64,000 nt of DNA, taken from assembly GCF_021545335.1 (NCBI RefSeq), contig NZ_CP089312.1, positions 8,122,001 to 8,186,000 of the forward strand, written 5' to 3'. Of the stretch, positions 8,603 to 17,468 are shown one piece after another (the stretch's first letter is position 1; every line of letters starts with the position of its first letter). The notes under the pieces were generated by a model. That model saw only the letters and a list, made by a program, of their open reading frames with translations, did not search any database and had not been told where the DNA came from. Source of the stretch: Streptomyces sp. GQFP (GTDB taxonomy: Bacteria; Actinomycetota; Actinomycetes; Streptomycetales; Streptomycetaceae). The translations under genes and the position numbers were made by a program.

Positions 8603-8724
8603 GAGCGGACGCCCACCCCTGTTTCAGTGATCCGCGCGGGACCCGGGGCAGGACGGCCTTCGATGTCCCAGAACGCGATCACGGCGATGCGTGTCGGCCT
8701 GACGGGGAAAGGTCGGTGCCGCCC

Positions 8725-11424
8725 ATGACGTGGCCGACGGACAGGGTGGTGAACGCCGTGGCCGAGATCCACGAGGACGCGCGAGGACCGGCCGTTGCGT
8801 CTGCCGATCCCCTGGGAGACCCGTTTCTGTGCACCAGGTTCGCCCTCCCCGCCAGGCCCGCCACGTTCCTAAGGCGGCAGCGGCTCGTCGACCACCTCGA
8901 CCACGCTCTCGGGACACCGTTGACGCTGCTCAACGGCGCGGCCGGAGCCGGCAAGACCCTGCTGGCCGCCGACTGGGCCGACGGGCTGCGGTCGCCGGTC
9001 GCCTGGCTCACCGTCGAAGCGGGGGACCGGCGTCCCGGGGTGTTCTGGGCGTACGTCGTCAAGGCCCTGCGCGCCTGCGGTGCGCTGCCGCCCGGCCCGG
9101 TGGGGTTCCCGGCGGACGCGTCCCGGGTGGACGACAGGCTTCTGGCGGCGCTCGCCGCCGAGCTGAACGATCGCGGACGGCCCGTGGTCCTCGTACTCGA
9201 CGAGTACGACCGCGTGACCGCTCCGGAGATCGCGGAGCAGCTGGAGTTCGTCCTGCACCACGCCGGGCGGGGGCTGCGCCTCGTCATCGTCAGCCGCACC
9301 GAACCGCTGCTTCCGCTGCACCGTTACCGGGCGGCCGGCGCGCTGACGGAGATCCGCGCCGCCGAGCTGGCCTTCACCTCCGAGGAGGCGGTCGCACTGC
9401 TGGAGCTGCACGGTCTGAGTCTTCCGGTGCACGCCGCGCGCGCCCTGGTGGAGCGCACGCGGGGCTGGGCCGCAGGCCTGCGCCTGTCGGCCCTCGCCGC
9501 TCGGGAGAGCGCCGACCCGGAGGTCTACCTCAAGGAGTTCGAGGCCGACCGGAGTGCGATCGCGGACTTCCTGCTGGCCGAGGTCCTCCGTGGGCAGACG
9601 GAGGAGACACAGGACCTCCTGCTGCGTGTCAGCGTCCTCGATCGTTTCTCTCCCGAGCTGGCCGACGCGCTGACCGGCCGCACCGATGCCGAGCCCCTTC
9701 TCGTCGGGCTGCACCGCGCGAACGCGTTCGTCGAGTACCTCGGGCACTCGTGGTACCGCCTCCACCCGCTGTTCGGGGAGATACTCCGGGCCCATCTCCG
9801 CGTGCGCCTGCCCGGGCTGGAGCCGGAACTCCACCGGCGGGCCGCGCGGTGGCTGCGGCATTCCGGATTCCTGCCGGAGACACTCGCCCATGGCACCGCC
9901 GCGGGCGACTGGGACTTCGCCGCCGGTGTCCTCGTCGACGACCTGGCGATCGGCCGGCTCTTCACCGGCCTGCGCGAGGGCGACCTGGCCCAGGTGTTCT
10001 CCGACATGGGGCCCGAGGCCAGGAGCCCGGCCACGGACCTCGTACGTGCGGCCCGCGACCTGGCCCGATGCGACGTGGACCGCGGTCTGGCCCGCCTGCG
10101 CCACGCCGAGGAACGACTGGCTCCCGAGGAGCCAGGACCGGCGCCCGACGTGACGCACGACCGGGCGGCCGCCCAGCTGAGCTGCGCGCTGCTGGAGGCC
10201 CTGGCCGCCCGGCTGACCGGTAGTTCCCAACGGGCCGAGAAGGCCGCCGAAGCGGCCGACGGGCTGTGGCGGGAAGTCCCGGCGCGGCTCCTGGACGAGC
10301 ATCCCGAAATGCGCGCTCTGCTGCTGACCCATGTGGGATCGGCGTGTCTGTGGGCGGGGCGTTACGAGGAGGCGCGCGCCGCTCTGACCACCGTGGCCGG
10401 CCTGCGCGGCAGCGCCTCCACTCTGCTGCCCCGGGAGGAGTCGATGGGACACCTGGCCCTGCTCGACTATCTGAACGGCTGGCTCGGCCGGGCGGAGCGC
10501 AAGGCCCTGGCGGCGGTGTCCGAGACGGAGCGGGTCGGTCTGCCCCAGCCGGCCGGCTCCGGCCTCGGACAGCTGGTCCTGGCCGCCGTGGCCGTCGACC
10601 GCCATGAGCTGGACCGGGCCCAGGCCCTCCTCGACGAGACGGCCCGGCTCCCCGCCGGCGCACGGGATCCGGTGCCGACGGCGGGGCGAGCCCTCGCCAC
10701 CGCCCGCCTCCTGCTGGTCAGGGGCAAGGCACGGGCCGCCGTCGAGGCGGCGGACCCGGTCGTCTCCGCCGCCGTGGCCTCACCCTGGGCGGCAGGCCAT
10801 GAGGCGCTCGTCGCCTCCGCCGCCCACCTGGCCGAAGGACGGCCGGACGAGGCCGCCGAGCTGCTCCAGGACATGTCCGGCGACCAGCCGGCGTGTGCGG
10901 TGGAGGCGGCGGCGATCCAGATCGCCGCAGGGCGTCCCGAGGCGGCCCTGAACCTGCTCGACAGCATCCGCGCTCACGGCCGGACAGGTCCGGCGGTGAC
11001 CGTGCGGGCGGCGCTGGTGAGAGCTCAGGCAGCGGAGCGGGCGGGAGACACCGCCACCGCCCGCGGGCTCATGGCGCAGGCCCTCCTCGACGCCCGGCGC
11101 GAGCGGCTGCGGCGTCCGTTCCTCGACGCCGGACCATGGATCCGGCCTCTCCTGGCCACGGCCGGGCTGCGCGAACTGGCAGCGGGCTGGCTCATGCCCG
11201 GCCCGGAGACCCCGCCCTCGCCGCCCCTCGTGGTGGAGCTCAGCGGACGCGAGCGCGACGTCCTTGAGCGGCTGGCCCGGATGATGTCGACGGAGGAGAT
11301 CGCCGCAGACCTCTACGTGTCGGTGAACACGGTGAAGACCCACCTCAAGAGCGTGTACCGGAAGCTGGCGGTGAACCGGCGAAACGACGCGGTGCGCCGC
11401 GCGCGCGACCTCGGGCTGCTGTGA
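8725..11424 (+). CDS. LuxR-family (LAL/MalT-like) ATP-dependent transcriptional activator
   Basis: 899 residues. The N-terminal NTPase has Walker A GAAGAGKT (about residues 72-79) and Walker B VVLVLDEYDRV (about 153-163). A winged-helix/TPR-like helical middle follows. The C-terminal LuxR HTH (about 836-895) starts LSGRERDVLERLA and includes STEEIAADLYVSVNTVKTH. LAL proteins bind an inducer through the helical part, hydrolyse ATP and activate nearby promoters. The next genes are small stress-type membrane proteins, which may be targets. The start ATG 8725 has only a weak GGTCGGTG site. Confidence 0.9.
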   Translation: MTWPTDRVVNAVAEIHEDARGPAVASADPLGDPFLCTRFALPARPATFLRRQRLVDHLDHALGTPLTLLNGAAGAGKTLLAADWADGLRSPVAWLTVEAGDRRPGVFWAYVVKALRACGALPPGPVGFPADASRVDDRLLAALAAELNDRGRPVVLVLDEYDRVTAPEIAEQLEFVLHHAGRGLRLVIVSRTEPLLPLHRYRAAGALTEIRAAELAFTSEEAVALLELHGLSLPVHAARALVERTRGWAAGLRLSALAARESADPEVYLKEFEADRSAIADFLLAEVLRGQTEETQDLLLRVSVLDRFSPELADALTGRTDAEPLLVGLHRANAFVEYLGHSWYRLHPLFGEILRAHLRVRLPGLEPELHRRAARWLRHSGFLPETLAHGTAAGDWDFAAGVLVDDLAIGRLFTGLREGDLAQVFSDMGPEARSPATDLVRAARDLARCDVDRGLARLRHAEERLAPEEPGPAPDVTHDRAAAQLSCALLEALAARLTGSSQRAEKAAEAADGLWREVPARLLDEHPEMRALLLTHVGSACLWAGRYEEARAALTTVAGLRGSASTLLPREESMGHLALLDYLNGWLGRAERKALAAVSETERVGLPQPAGSGLGQLVLAAVAVDRHELDRAQALLDETARLPAGARDPVPTAGRALATARLLLVRGKARAAVEAADPVVSAAVASPWAAGHEALVASAAHLAEGRPDEAAELLQDMSGDQPACAVEAAAIQIAAGRPEAALNLLDSIRAHGRTGPAVTVRAALVRAQAAERAGDTATARGLMAQALLDARRERLRRPFLDAGPWIRPLLATAGLRELAAGWLMPGPETPPSPPLVVELSGRERDVLERLARMMSTEEIAADLYVSVNTVKTHLKSVYRKLAVNRRNDAVRRARDLGLL

Positions 11425-11655
11425 ACGCACGCCGGTGAGTGCGGCCGGCCCCCCTCGGCGGGACATCGCGGGACCCGGGCTTCCCCCGTGACGGGTGAGG
11501 CGGGCGGCGCGTGCTTCGGATGCGATGAGGGGGCGGGACATGCGTCGGCGGACGGCCCGAAGGCGGCGATCCTCGCCACCGGCGGCATCACCCTCGCCGG
11601 TTTCCCGGTCACGCCGCACCTGCCGACCGCACGGCGAGGCCGTCCGCGGCAGCGG
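11425..11655. other. Gap between the LuxR gene and the 19-bp repeat array
   Basis: 231 nt with open frames but no recognisable protein and no convincing ribosome site. The frames stay open because the sequence is GC-rich and because the following repeat lacks stops. I see no strong terminator for the LuxR gene. Confidence 0.4.
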
Positions 11656-11940
11656 AGGCCGAAGCCTTGGCCGGAGGCCGAAGCCTTGGCCGGAGGCCGA
11701 AGCCTTGGCCGGAGGCCGAAGCCTTGGCCGGAGGCCGAAGCCTTGGCCGGAGGCCGAAGCCTTGGCCGGAGGCCGAAGCCTTGGCCGGAGGCCGAAGCCT
11801 TGGCCGGAGGCCGAAGCCTTGGCCGGAGGCCGAAGCCTTGGCCGGAGGCCGAAGCCTTGGCCGGAGGCCGAAGCCTTGGCCGGAGGCCGAAGCCTTGGCC
11901 GGAGGCCGAAGCCTTGGCCGGAGGCCGAAGCCCTGGCCGG
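11656..11940. repeat. Fifteen head-to-tail copies of a 19-bp repeat
   Basis: 285 bp, exactly 15 units of AGGCCGAAGCCTTGGCCGG. All units are identical except the last, which has CCCTGG for CCTTGG. No frame in either direction contains a stop. Because 19 is not a multiple of 3, any translation would be periodic every 19 residues, so open frames across it are not evidence for a gene. Each unit contains GGCC twice and an imperfect dyad. There are no spacers, so it is not CRISPR. It ends 32 nt before the membrane-protein start at 11972. Confidence 0.97.
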
Positions 11941-11971
11941 ACCGACGTGCCGAGTTCCGAGGGAGCCGCCT

Positions 11972-12505
11972 GTGTCCAGGACCAGAGCCATGACCGGCCC
12001 GGCCACGACCCGCGGTACGCGCCGTGCCGAACGCCGGGCACGCACGGACTACACGGGCGGCGTCTACGGATCCATGCTCGCGGCCTCCGTGGTGATCGGC
12101 GCGGGCTCCCTCGGCTCGTACCCCCGAACCGAACTGGTGCTGCTGCTGGTGCTCACCGGAGTGGTGTTCTGGGTCGCGCACGTGCATGCCCAGCTGTTCG
12201 GGGCGCACCTGGCACAGCAGGCTCTGGACCGCCGGGTCGTGCTGCGGGTGTGCCGTGACGAGTGGCCGATCGCCAAGGCCGCCGTCCCACCGGCCGCCGC
12301 GGTGGCCGTCAGCCCGCTCCTGGGGCTGGACGTGCGAGGTGCCCTCTGGCTGGCTCTCTGCGTCGCTGTGGCCGGCCAGGTGGGCTGGTCCGTGGCCGCG
12401 GCGAGCCGCGCCGGTGCTTCGCCGCGGCTCATGGCCGCCACCGCGTCGGTCAACCTGCTGCTCGGCCTGCTGATCATCTCCGTCAAGATCGTTCTGACCC
12501 ATTGA
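11972..12505 (+). CDS. Small membrane protein, unknown function
   Basis: 177 residues from GTG 11972, which follows GAGGGAG by six nt; ATG 11990 is a possible alternative. The frame is open upstream through the tandem repeat, but that part is not protein-like. After a basic N-terminus (RAERRARTDYTGG) there are four hydrophobic segments: SMLAASVVIGAGSL, LVLLLVLTGVVFWVAHVHA, ALWLALCVAVAGQVGWSVA and LLLGLLIISVKIVL. It is the first gene of a same-strand run of small membrane/stress-type genes ending at 15393. Confidence 0.75.
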   Translation: MSRTRAMTGPATTRGTRRAERRARTDYTGGVYGSMLAASVVIGAGSLGSYPRTELVLLLVLTGVVFWVAHVHAQLFGAHLAQQALDRRVVLRVCRDEWPIAKAAVPPAAAVAVSPLLGLDVRGALWLALCVAVAGQVGWSVAAASRAGASPRLMAATASVNLLLGLLIISVKIVLTH

Positions 12506-12559
12506 TCCCGATCCCGGGTGCCGTCCGCCTGTCCGAGGCAGTCCACGGAAGGACAGCTC

Positions 12560-12757
12560 GTGCGCTACGAATTCCGAGTCGAGGGACACCTGTCGGAAAC
12601 GCTGGCCAAGGCGTTTCCGGAACTGGGCCACGTGGTGATGTCCGGCCAGACCATCCTGTTCGGCCCCGTCGTGGACGAAGCGCACCTCTACGGACTGCTG
12701 GCACGCTGCCAGTCACTGGGACTGCGGGTCCTGGAGATGCGCCAGCTGCCGGAGTGA
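12560..12757 (+). CDS. Conserved small protein, 65 residues
   Basis: Starts at GTG 12560, about seven nt after GGAAGGAC. The protein begins YEFRVEGHLSETLAKAF and has alternating beta-strand/helix character with a final LRVLEMRQLPE. That suggests a compact ferredoxin-like or ACT-like alpha/beta fold with no cofactor motif. I do not recognise a named family. It lies between two membrane-protein genes in the 11972-15393 run and may share their transcript. Confidence 0.65.
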   Translation: MRYEFRVEGHLSETLAKAFPELGHVVMSGQTILFGPVVDEAHLYGLLARCQSLGLRVLEMRQLPE

Positions 12758-12890
12758 CGGGCCGGGCGCTGTCGTGAACCCGCGGCGCGCACACTCACCC
12801 GCGCCGGGTGAGGCGCCCGGCACCTGGCGTGGGCACGCTGAATACGTCACAGCACTGCGGCCGGGCGAACGCCCGAGACGGAGGACGGAC

Positions 12891-13355
12891 ATGAGCGCGC
12901 AGACCTACCTGGCGTACGACTTCCCACTGCTGAGCGCCTTCTGGACCATGCTCTGGTTCTTCCTGTGGATCATGTGGTTCGTCCTGCTCTTCCGGATCAT
13001 CACCGACATCTTCCGCGACGACACCATGAACGGCTGGGCGAAGGCCGGCTGGCTGGTGTTCTGCGTGGTCCTGCCATTCCTCGGCGTGTTCGTCTACGTG
13101 ATCGCCCGAGGCAAGAACATGGGCCGCCGCGAGATCAAGCAGGCGCGTGCGCAGCAGGAGGAGCTCAACGCCTACATCAGGCAGACCGCGGCCGGCGGCC
13201 GGACCAGCAGCGTCGACGAACTCGCCAGGCTGTCGGAGATCCGCGCCCACGGTGACATCACGGACGAGGAGTTCCGCAGGGCGAAGGACCTGGTCCTGAC
13301 CGGTCACGGTCCGGCGGAGTCCTCGGGCGCCACCCCGCACGCCTCCGGTCGCTGA
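12891..13355 (+). CDS. SHOCT domain membrane protein with PLDc_N-type segment
   Basis: 154 residues; ATG 12891 follows GGAGGACGGAC. Two helices (LSAFWTMLWFFLWIMWFVLL and the segment after DDTMNGWAKAGW) resemble the PLDc_N membrane module, with a short cytoplasmic loop between them. The C-terminal SHOCT motif, starting SSVDELARLSEIRAHG and continuing ITDEEFRRAK, is a short helical module often found on membrane stress proteins. A role in envelope stress is inferred from family and neighbours only. Confidence 0.85.
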   Translation: MSAQTYLAYDFPLLSAFWTMLWFFLWIMWFVLLFRIITDIFRDDTMNGWAKAGWLVFCVVLPFLGVFVYVIARGKNMGRREIKQARAQQEELNAYIRQTAAGGRTSSVDELARLSEIRAHGDITDEEFRRAKDLVLTGHGPAESSGATPHASGR

Positions 13356-13385
13356 GTATCCGGACCACACGAATCGAGGCACAAG

Positions 13386-13853
13386 ATGACTGCGACACAC
13401 ACCAGCCCGGCAGGCACGGCGAAGCAGGAATGGGCGAGCGGCCTGACGGCCTTCGCGGCCGTGATGCTCTTCCTCGTCGGCCTCCTCGACATCTTCCGGG
13501 GCATCATGGCCATCGCCGAGGACGACATCTTCCTCACGACGCGCAACTACGTGTTCGAGTTCGACCTGACCGGCTGGGGCTGGGTCCACCTGGCCCTCGG
13601 CGTGGTCGCCGTGATCGTCAGCTTCGGACTGCTCCGGACCGCGACCTGGGCACGCGTCGCCGGCGTGGCCATCGCCGGACTCGTCATCATCGCCAACTTC
13701 CTCTCCCTGCCGTACTACCCGGTGTGGTCGGTCGTGATGATCACCATCTCGGGCTTCATCATCTGGGCCCTGTGCGTGGTCCGGCGCGGCAGCCCCAACG
13801 ACCTGTCCGAGCAGCGCCCGACGTACGAGGAGCGCCCGTCGCACAGGGTGTGA
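13386..13853 (+). CDS. DUF7144-type membrane protein
   Basis: 155 residues with four predicted helices. The diagnostic motif is FRGIMAIAEDDIFLTTRNYVF (about residues 37-57) followed by LTGWGWVHLALGVV, as in the actinobacterial DUF7144 family. A polar C-terminal tail ends the protein. The function is unknown; relatives commonly neighbour stress-response genes. It lies 30 nt after the SHOCT gene, so it is probably co-transcribed. Confidence 0.8.
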   Translation: MTATHTSPAGTAKQEWASGLTAFAAVMLFLVGLLDIFRGIMAIAEDDIFLTTRNYVFEFDLTGWGWVHLALGVVAVIVSFGLLRTATWARVAGVAIAGLVIIANFLSLPYYPVWSVVMITISGFIIWALCVVRRGSPNDLSEQRPTYEERPSHRV

Positions 13854-13887
13854 GGCGGAAGAGAGGAAGAGAAGAAGGGGCCGACAG

Positions 13888-15393
13888 GTGAGATCCCACG
13901 GCGGCGGCACGAGGGGATCGAGTACGGCGGGATCCCGGACCGTGCCCGATGGCCATGCCGGACGGGCCCGTCTCGCCCTGCTCACCCTCCTGGCAAGCAT
14001 CCTGGTGCCGCTCGTCGCCGCCGGTCTGCGGAGCGTGCTGTGGGTGCTGGTCGGCATCGCCGGCCTGGCGCTCGCCGCCGTCGGGGTGTGGTGGGCACTG
14101 GCGCACACCGGTGCGCTGCGTGTCCTCGGGGCCGTGCTGTCGGTGGCCGCGCCGGTCACCGTTCTCGCCCTGTTTGCCGCGTACGACATGCTGTGGCCGG
14201 CCCTGCTGTCTCTGGCCCTGTGGGTGCTGTCCGTGACGGTGGCCCGTACGGCCCTGAGCCCAGGGCCCACCGCCTCCGAACAGACCGAACAGACCGAACA
14301 GACCGAACAGACCGAACAGACCGAACAGACCGAACAGACCGAACAGACCGAACAAACCGAACAGACCGAACAGACTGTCGCCGAGGCGCCCCACAGCCCC
14401 TGGATCCTCATGAATCCGCGCTCCGGCGGCGGCAAGGTGGGCCGATTCCACCTGGTGGAGAAGGCCAGGGCGGCCGGCTGCCGGGTGGTCCTGCTCGAAG
14501 GGGGCCACGAGGATGTCGCCGAACTGGCCCGGCGGGCCGTCACCGAGGGGGCCGATCTGCTGGCGGTCGCGGGCGGCGACGGCACCCAGGCGCTCGTGGC
14601 CGAGGTCGCGGCGCGCCATGACGTGCCGTTCCTGGTGATTCCCGCCGGTACCCGCAACCACTTCGCCCTCGACCTCGGCCTAGACCGCGACGATCCGGCG
14701 GCGGCCCTGGAAGCCCTGACCCACGGCGTCGAACTCCGCATCGACCTCGGATACGCCGCGGACCGGGTCTTCGTCAACAACGCCTCGTTCGGCACGTACG
14801 CGTCAGTCGTCACCGACCCCGCGTACCGGGACGCCAAGGCCCGCACCACGCTGCGCACCCTCCCCGGCCTCCTCACCGGCGAGGGCGCGTCCGGACTGCG
14901 GGCGCGGGCCGACGGAGAGTCCGTCGACGATCTTCAGGCCCTCCTCATCAGCAACAATCCCTACGGACGTGCTGTCGACGCGGCCCGTCCGGGGCGCAGG
15001 AAACGACTGGACTCGGGCCTGCTCGGCGTGGTGTGCGTGCGGGTCGGCAACACCGCTCAGGCGGCCCGCCTGGTGCGCGGCGCGCGCTCCGGGGGACTCA
15101 TCAGGCTGAGCGCCGGGGAAGTGACGGTCGAAGCCGACACGGACACCCTCCCGGTCGGCATCGACGGAGAGCACGTCGTTCTGCCGTCACCCGTCGTGTG
15201 CCGCAGCGACCCCGGGGCACTCCGGGTGCGCGTGCCACGCCGTCGCCCGGGTACGTCACGGGCGGGCGCGGCGACGGCCGACTGGCCGCGCGTGGCACGG
15301 CTGGCGCTGGGCTCTCTGTCCCTGTTCCCAGGCCGGGGCCAGCACCAGCCTTCCGGCCCGGGGCGGGTTCGTGGCGGCGGCCGCGACAGCTGA
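13888..15393 (+). CDS. Diacylglycerol/lipid kinase family protein with EQT repeat linker
   Basis: 501 residues from GTG 13888. The N-terminal ~110 residues form four helices. A linker of 11 Glu-Gln-Thr tripeptides (about residues 131-163) follows. The YegS/LCB5-type catalytic domain has ILMNPRSGGGKVG (phosphate loop), VAGGDGTQALVAEVA (GGDGT motif) and PAGTRNHFALDLGLDRDD. The family phosphorylates diacylglycerol, sphingoid bases or related lipids with ATP. The membrane module fused to a soluble kinase suggests lipid substrates at the inner membrane. Last gene of the small-membrane-protein run. Confidence 0.87.
   Translation: MRSHGGGTRGSSTAGSRTVPDGHAGRARLALLTLLASILVPLVAAGLRSVLWVLVGIAGLALAAVGVWWALAHTGALRVLGAVLSVAAPVTVLALFAAYDMLWPALLSLALWVLSVTVARTALSPGPTASEQTEQTEQTEQTEQTEQTEQTEQTEQTEQTEQTVAEAPHSPWILMNPRSGGGKVGRFHLVEKARAAGCRVVLLEGGHEDVAELARRAVTEGADLLAVAGGDGTQALVAEVAARHDVPFLVIPAGTRNHFALDLGLDRDDPAAALEALTHGVELRIDLGYAADRVFVNNASFGTYASVVTDPAYRDAKARTTLRTLPGLLTGEGASGLRARADGESVDDLQALLISNNPYGRAVDAARPGRRKRLDSGLLGVVCVRVGNTAQAARLVRGARSGGLIRLSAGEVTVEADTDTLPVGIDGEHVVLPSPVVCRSDPGALRVRVPRRRPGTSRAGAATADWPRVARLALGSLSLFPGRGQHQPSGPGRVRGGGRDS
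14278..14376 (+). repeat. In-frame 9-bp tandem repeat encoding (EQT)x11
   Basis: Eleven units of GAACAGACC with single changes near the end (AAACC, GACT). Since 9 is a multiple of 3, copy-number change lengthens or shortens the linker of the lipid-kinase protein without a frameshift. The repeat links the membrane and kinase domains and is likely disordered. Confidence 0.97.
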
Positions 15394-15402
15394 GACCTCG
15401 TC

Positions 15403-15437
15403 GGGCATGGGGCATGGGGCATGGGGCATGGGGCATG
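15403..15437. repeat. Five 7-bp GGGCATG tandem repeats in the gap before the kinase gene
   Basis: Five exact GGGCATG units, then one degenerate GGGCGTA, just after the lipid-kinase stop. The array is 108 nt upstream of the kinase-GH114 start. Like the other simple repeats nearby it is a slippage-prone array; a regulatory role is not shown. Confidence 0.9.
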
Positions 15438-15547
15438 GGGCGTAGGGGATCGGGAGTTCGGGGGTTCGGGGAAACGGCCCCCGTATTACCCTGATCACCT
15501 TCAACGAACGGCTTTCGAAGCCTGGCACACGGGAAAGGTGACCAGTG

Positions 15548-17371
15548 ATGTCGCTGAGCCCCGGCGATCCGGACTCCATCGCCGGCTACACGCTGGTCGA
15601 CCGGCTCGGTAGCGGCGGCATGGGTGTCGTGTACCTGGGCCACTCGGAATCGGGACGGCGGGTCGCCGTCAAGGTCGTGCACGCGCAGTACGCGCTGGAC
15701 GAGGAGTTCCGGACGCGCTTCAGGCAGGAGGTCGCGGCTGCCCGCCGGGTGAGCGGGGCGTTCACGGCCCCGGTGGTGGACGCCGATCCCGACGCCCAGC
15801 AGCCGTGGATGGCGACCCTGTACGTGCCGGGCCGCACTCTGTCGGACATCGTGGCCAAGGACGGCCCGTTGCGTGGACGCGAGTTGCGCGTCCTCGCGCT
15901 GGGCCTGGTCGAGGCGCTGCGGGACATCCACCGGGCAGGTGTGGTGCACCGCGACCTGAAGCCGAGCAACGTCCTCATGGCCGACGACGGGCCGCGCGTC
16001 ATCGACTTCGGCATCTCCCACGCCGTGGACAACGAGGCCCTCACGGTGACCGGACGGCTGATCGGCACCCCGCCCTTCATGTCCCCGGAGCAGTTCGCCG
16101 CGCCGCGTGACGTCACCGCGGCCTCGGACGTCTTCTCACTCGGGTCCCTCCTGGTGTACGCGTCCACCGGCAACCGTCCGTTCGACGGCAGCAGCCCGTA
16201 TCTGACGGGCTACCAGGTGATGTACGAGGCCCCGCACTTGGACGGAGTCGCCGAACCGCTCCGGAGCATCGCCGAACGCTGCCTGGACAAGGACCCGGCC
16301 GCCCGGCCCGGACTGGCCGAACTGCACGGACTGCTCAGGGGGTTGGGCGACTCGGCCGCTCCGGACGCACCGCCAGCGGCGGCCGACGTGGCGGAGACCG
16401 ACCCGGGGGTCTCCCGTACGCACTCCGGCCCGGGAGAACCGGCCACCGCGCAGGGAACGGCGGGAACGAGGAGGGCAGCCCGCACCGGAAACGGACGCCG
16501 AGGGCGGAGCATCGCTGCCGGGCTCGCCGCAGGGGTGGTGGTTGTTACGGGTTTGAGCATCACGGCAGTGAACATCGGATCGCACAGGAACAGCGACTCC
16601 CAGCCACCCAATTCCTCTACTTCCGCCTTCACCCCCGCTCCCACTGCTGCCCGCGCGCCCGCGGTGACCCTGCCGCCGAAGCACGTGCCGTGGGACTACC
16701 AGATCGGCGGCGCGTACCCCCTGCCGACCGGCGTGCGGGTGGTCAGCCGCAGCTATGAGGACGCGCCCGCGCAGGGTGCGTACAACATCTGCAACATCAA
16801 CGCCTTCCAGGTGGAGAAGGGCGCGGAGGGCGACTGGAACCCCGACCTGCTGCTGCGCGACGCCGACGGGGACGTCGTCTACGACCAGGACTGGGGCGAA
16901 GCGGTCCTGGACATCCGTACGGACGCCAAGCGGCAGCGCATCGCGGCCGAGCTGGACACATGGATCGACGAGTGCGCGGCCGGCGGGTACAGGGCCGTCG
17001 AACCCGACAACTACGACTCCTTCACCCGCTTCCCGGAGTACCTGACGGCCGACCAGGCCAAGGCGCTCATGAAGCTTCTGGTGGCACACGCCCACGGGAA
17101 GGGTCTGGCCGTCGCCCAGAAGAACACCGCCGAACTCCTGCGCGACCGGGCGTCGGTGGGCCTGGACTTCGCCATCGCGGAGGAGTGCGGCCAGTGGGAC
17201 GAGTGCGGGGAGTTCGCGGACGCGTTCGACAACAACGTGCTCGTGGTCGAGTACACGGCGAAGGGCATGACCAAGGCGTGCTCCAGCTGGAGCGGGCAGC
17301 TGAGCATTGTCCGCCGCGACCCGGAGGTCGAGCCCAAGGGCGCGAGCGCCTACTTCCGCGAGACCTGCTGA
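15548..17371 (+). CDS. Ser/Thr protein kinase fused to an extracellular GH114-like domain
   Basis: 607 residues; GTG 15545 immediately before ATG 15548 is equally possible, and AAAGGTGA lies upstream. The Hanks-type kinase (about 12-270) has glycine loop LGSGGMGVVYLG, catalytic loop HRDLKPSN, IDFG and the APE-like MSPEQF. A Pro/Ala/Thr-rich linker, one helix (AAGLAAGVVVVTGLSITAV, about 321-340) and a Ser/Pro/Thr-rich stalk follow. The outer domain (about 380-607) has WDYQIGGAYP, YNICNINAF, VLDIR, RAVEPDNYDSF, AVAQKN and AIAEECGQW. These are hallmarks of GH114, endo-alpha-1,4-polygalactosaminidase. A glycan-sensing or glycan-cutting receptor kinase is inferred. Confidence 0.88.
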   Translation: MSLSPGDPDSIAGYTLVDRLGSGGMGVVYLGHSESGRRVAVKVVHAQYALDEEFRTRFRQEVAAARRVSGAFTAPVVDADPDAQQPWMATLYVPGRTLSDIVAKDGPLRGRELRVLALGLVEALRDIHRAGVVHRDLKPSNVLMADDGPRVIDFGISHAVDNEALTVTGRLIGTPPFMSPEQFAAPRDVTAASDVFSLGSLLVYASTGNRPFDGSSPYLTGYQVMYEAPHLDGVAEPLRSIAERCLDKDPAARPGLAELHGLLRGLGDSAAPDAPPAAADVAETDPGVSRTHSGPGEPATAQGTAGTRRAARTGNGRRGRSIAAGLAAGVVVVTGLSITAVNIGSHRNSDSQPPNSSTSAFTPAPTAARAPAVTLPPKHVPWDYQIGGAYPLPTGVRVVSRSYEDAPAQGAYNICNINAFQVEKGAEGDWNPDLLLRDADGDVVYDQDWGEAVLDIRTDAKRQRIAAELDTWIDECAAGGYRAVEPDNYDSFTRFPEYLTADQAKALMKLLVAHAHGKGLAVAQKNTAELLRDRASVGLDFAIAEECGQWDECGEFADAFDNNVLVVEYTAKGMTKACSSWSGQLSIVRRDPEVEPKGASAYFRETC

Positions 17372-17468
17372 CCTGCGGAGGACGGTCCGGCGTCCCCGGG
17401 GACCGCAGGGACAGTACGCTGACTTCAGCGGGATCAGACCAGCCCGACGGGTGCCAGGGAGGAGAGTC

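Noticed and set aside
11656..11940. CRISPR array
   Set aside because: The repeats are directly adjacent with no spacers, and no cas genes are present.
11488..12258. Long open frames through the 19-bp array with 19-residue periodic proteins
   Set aside because: The unit has no stop in any frame, so openness is automatic. No ribosome site and no protein-like sequence outside the array.
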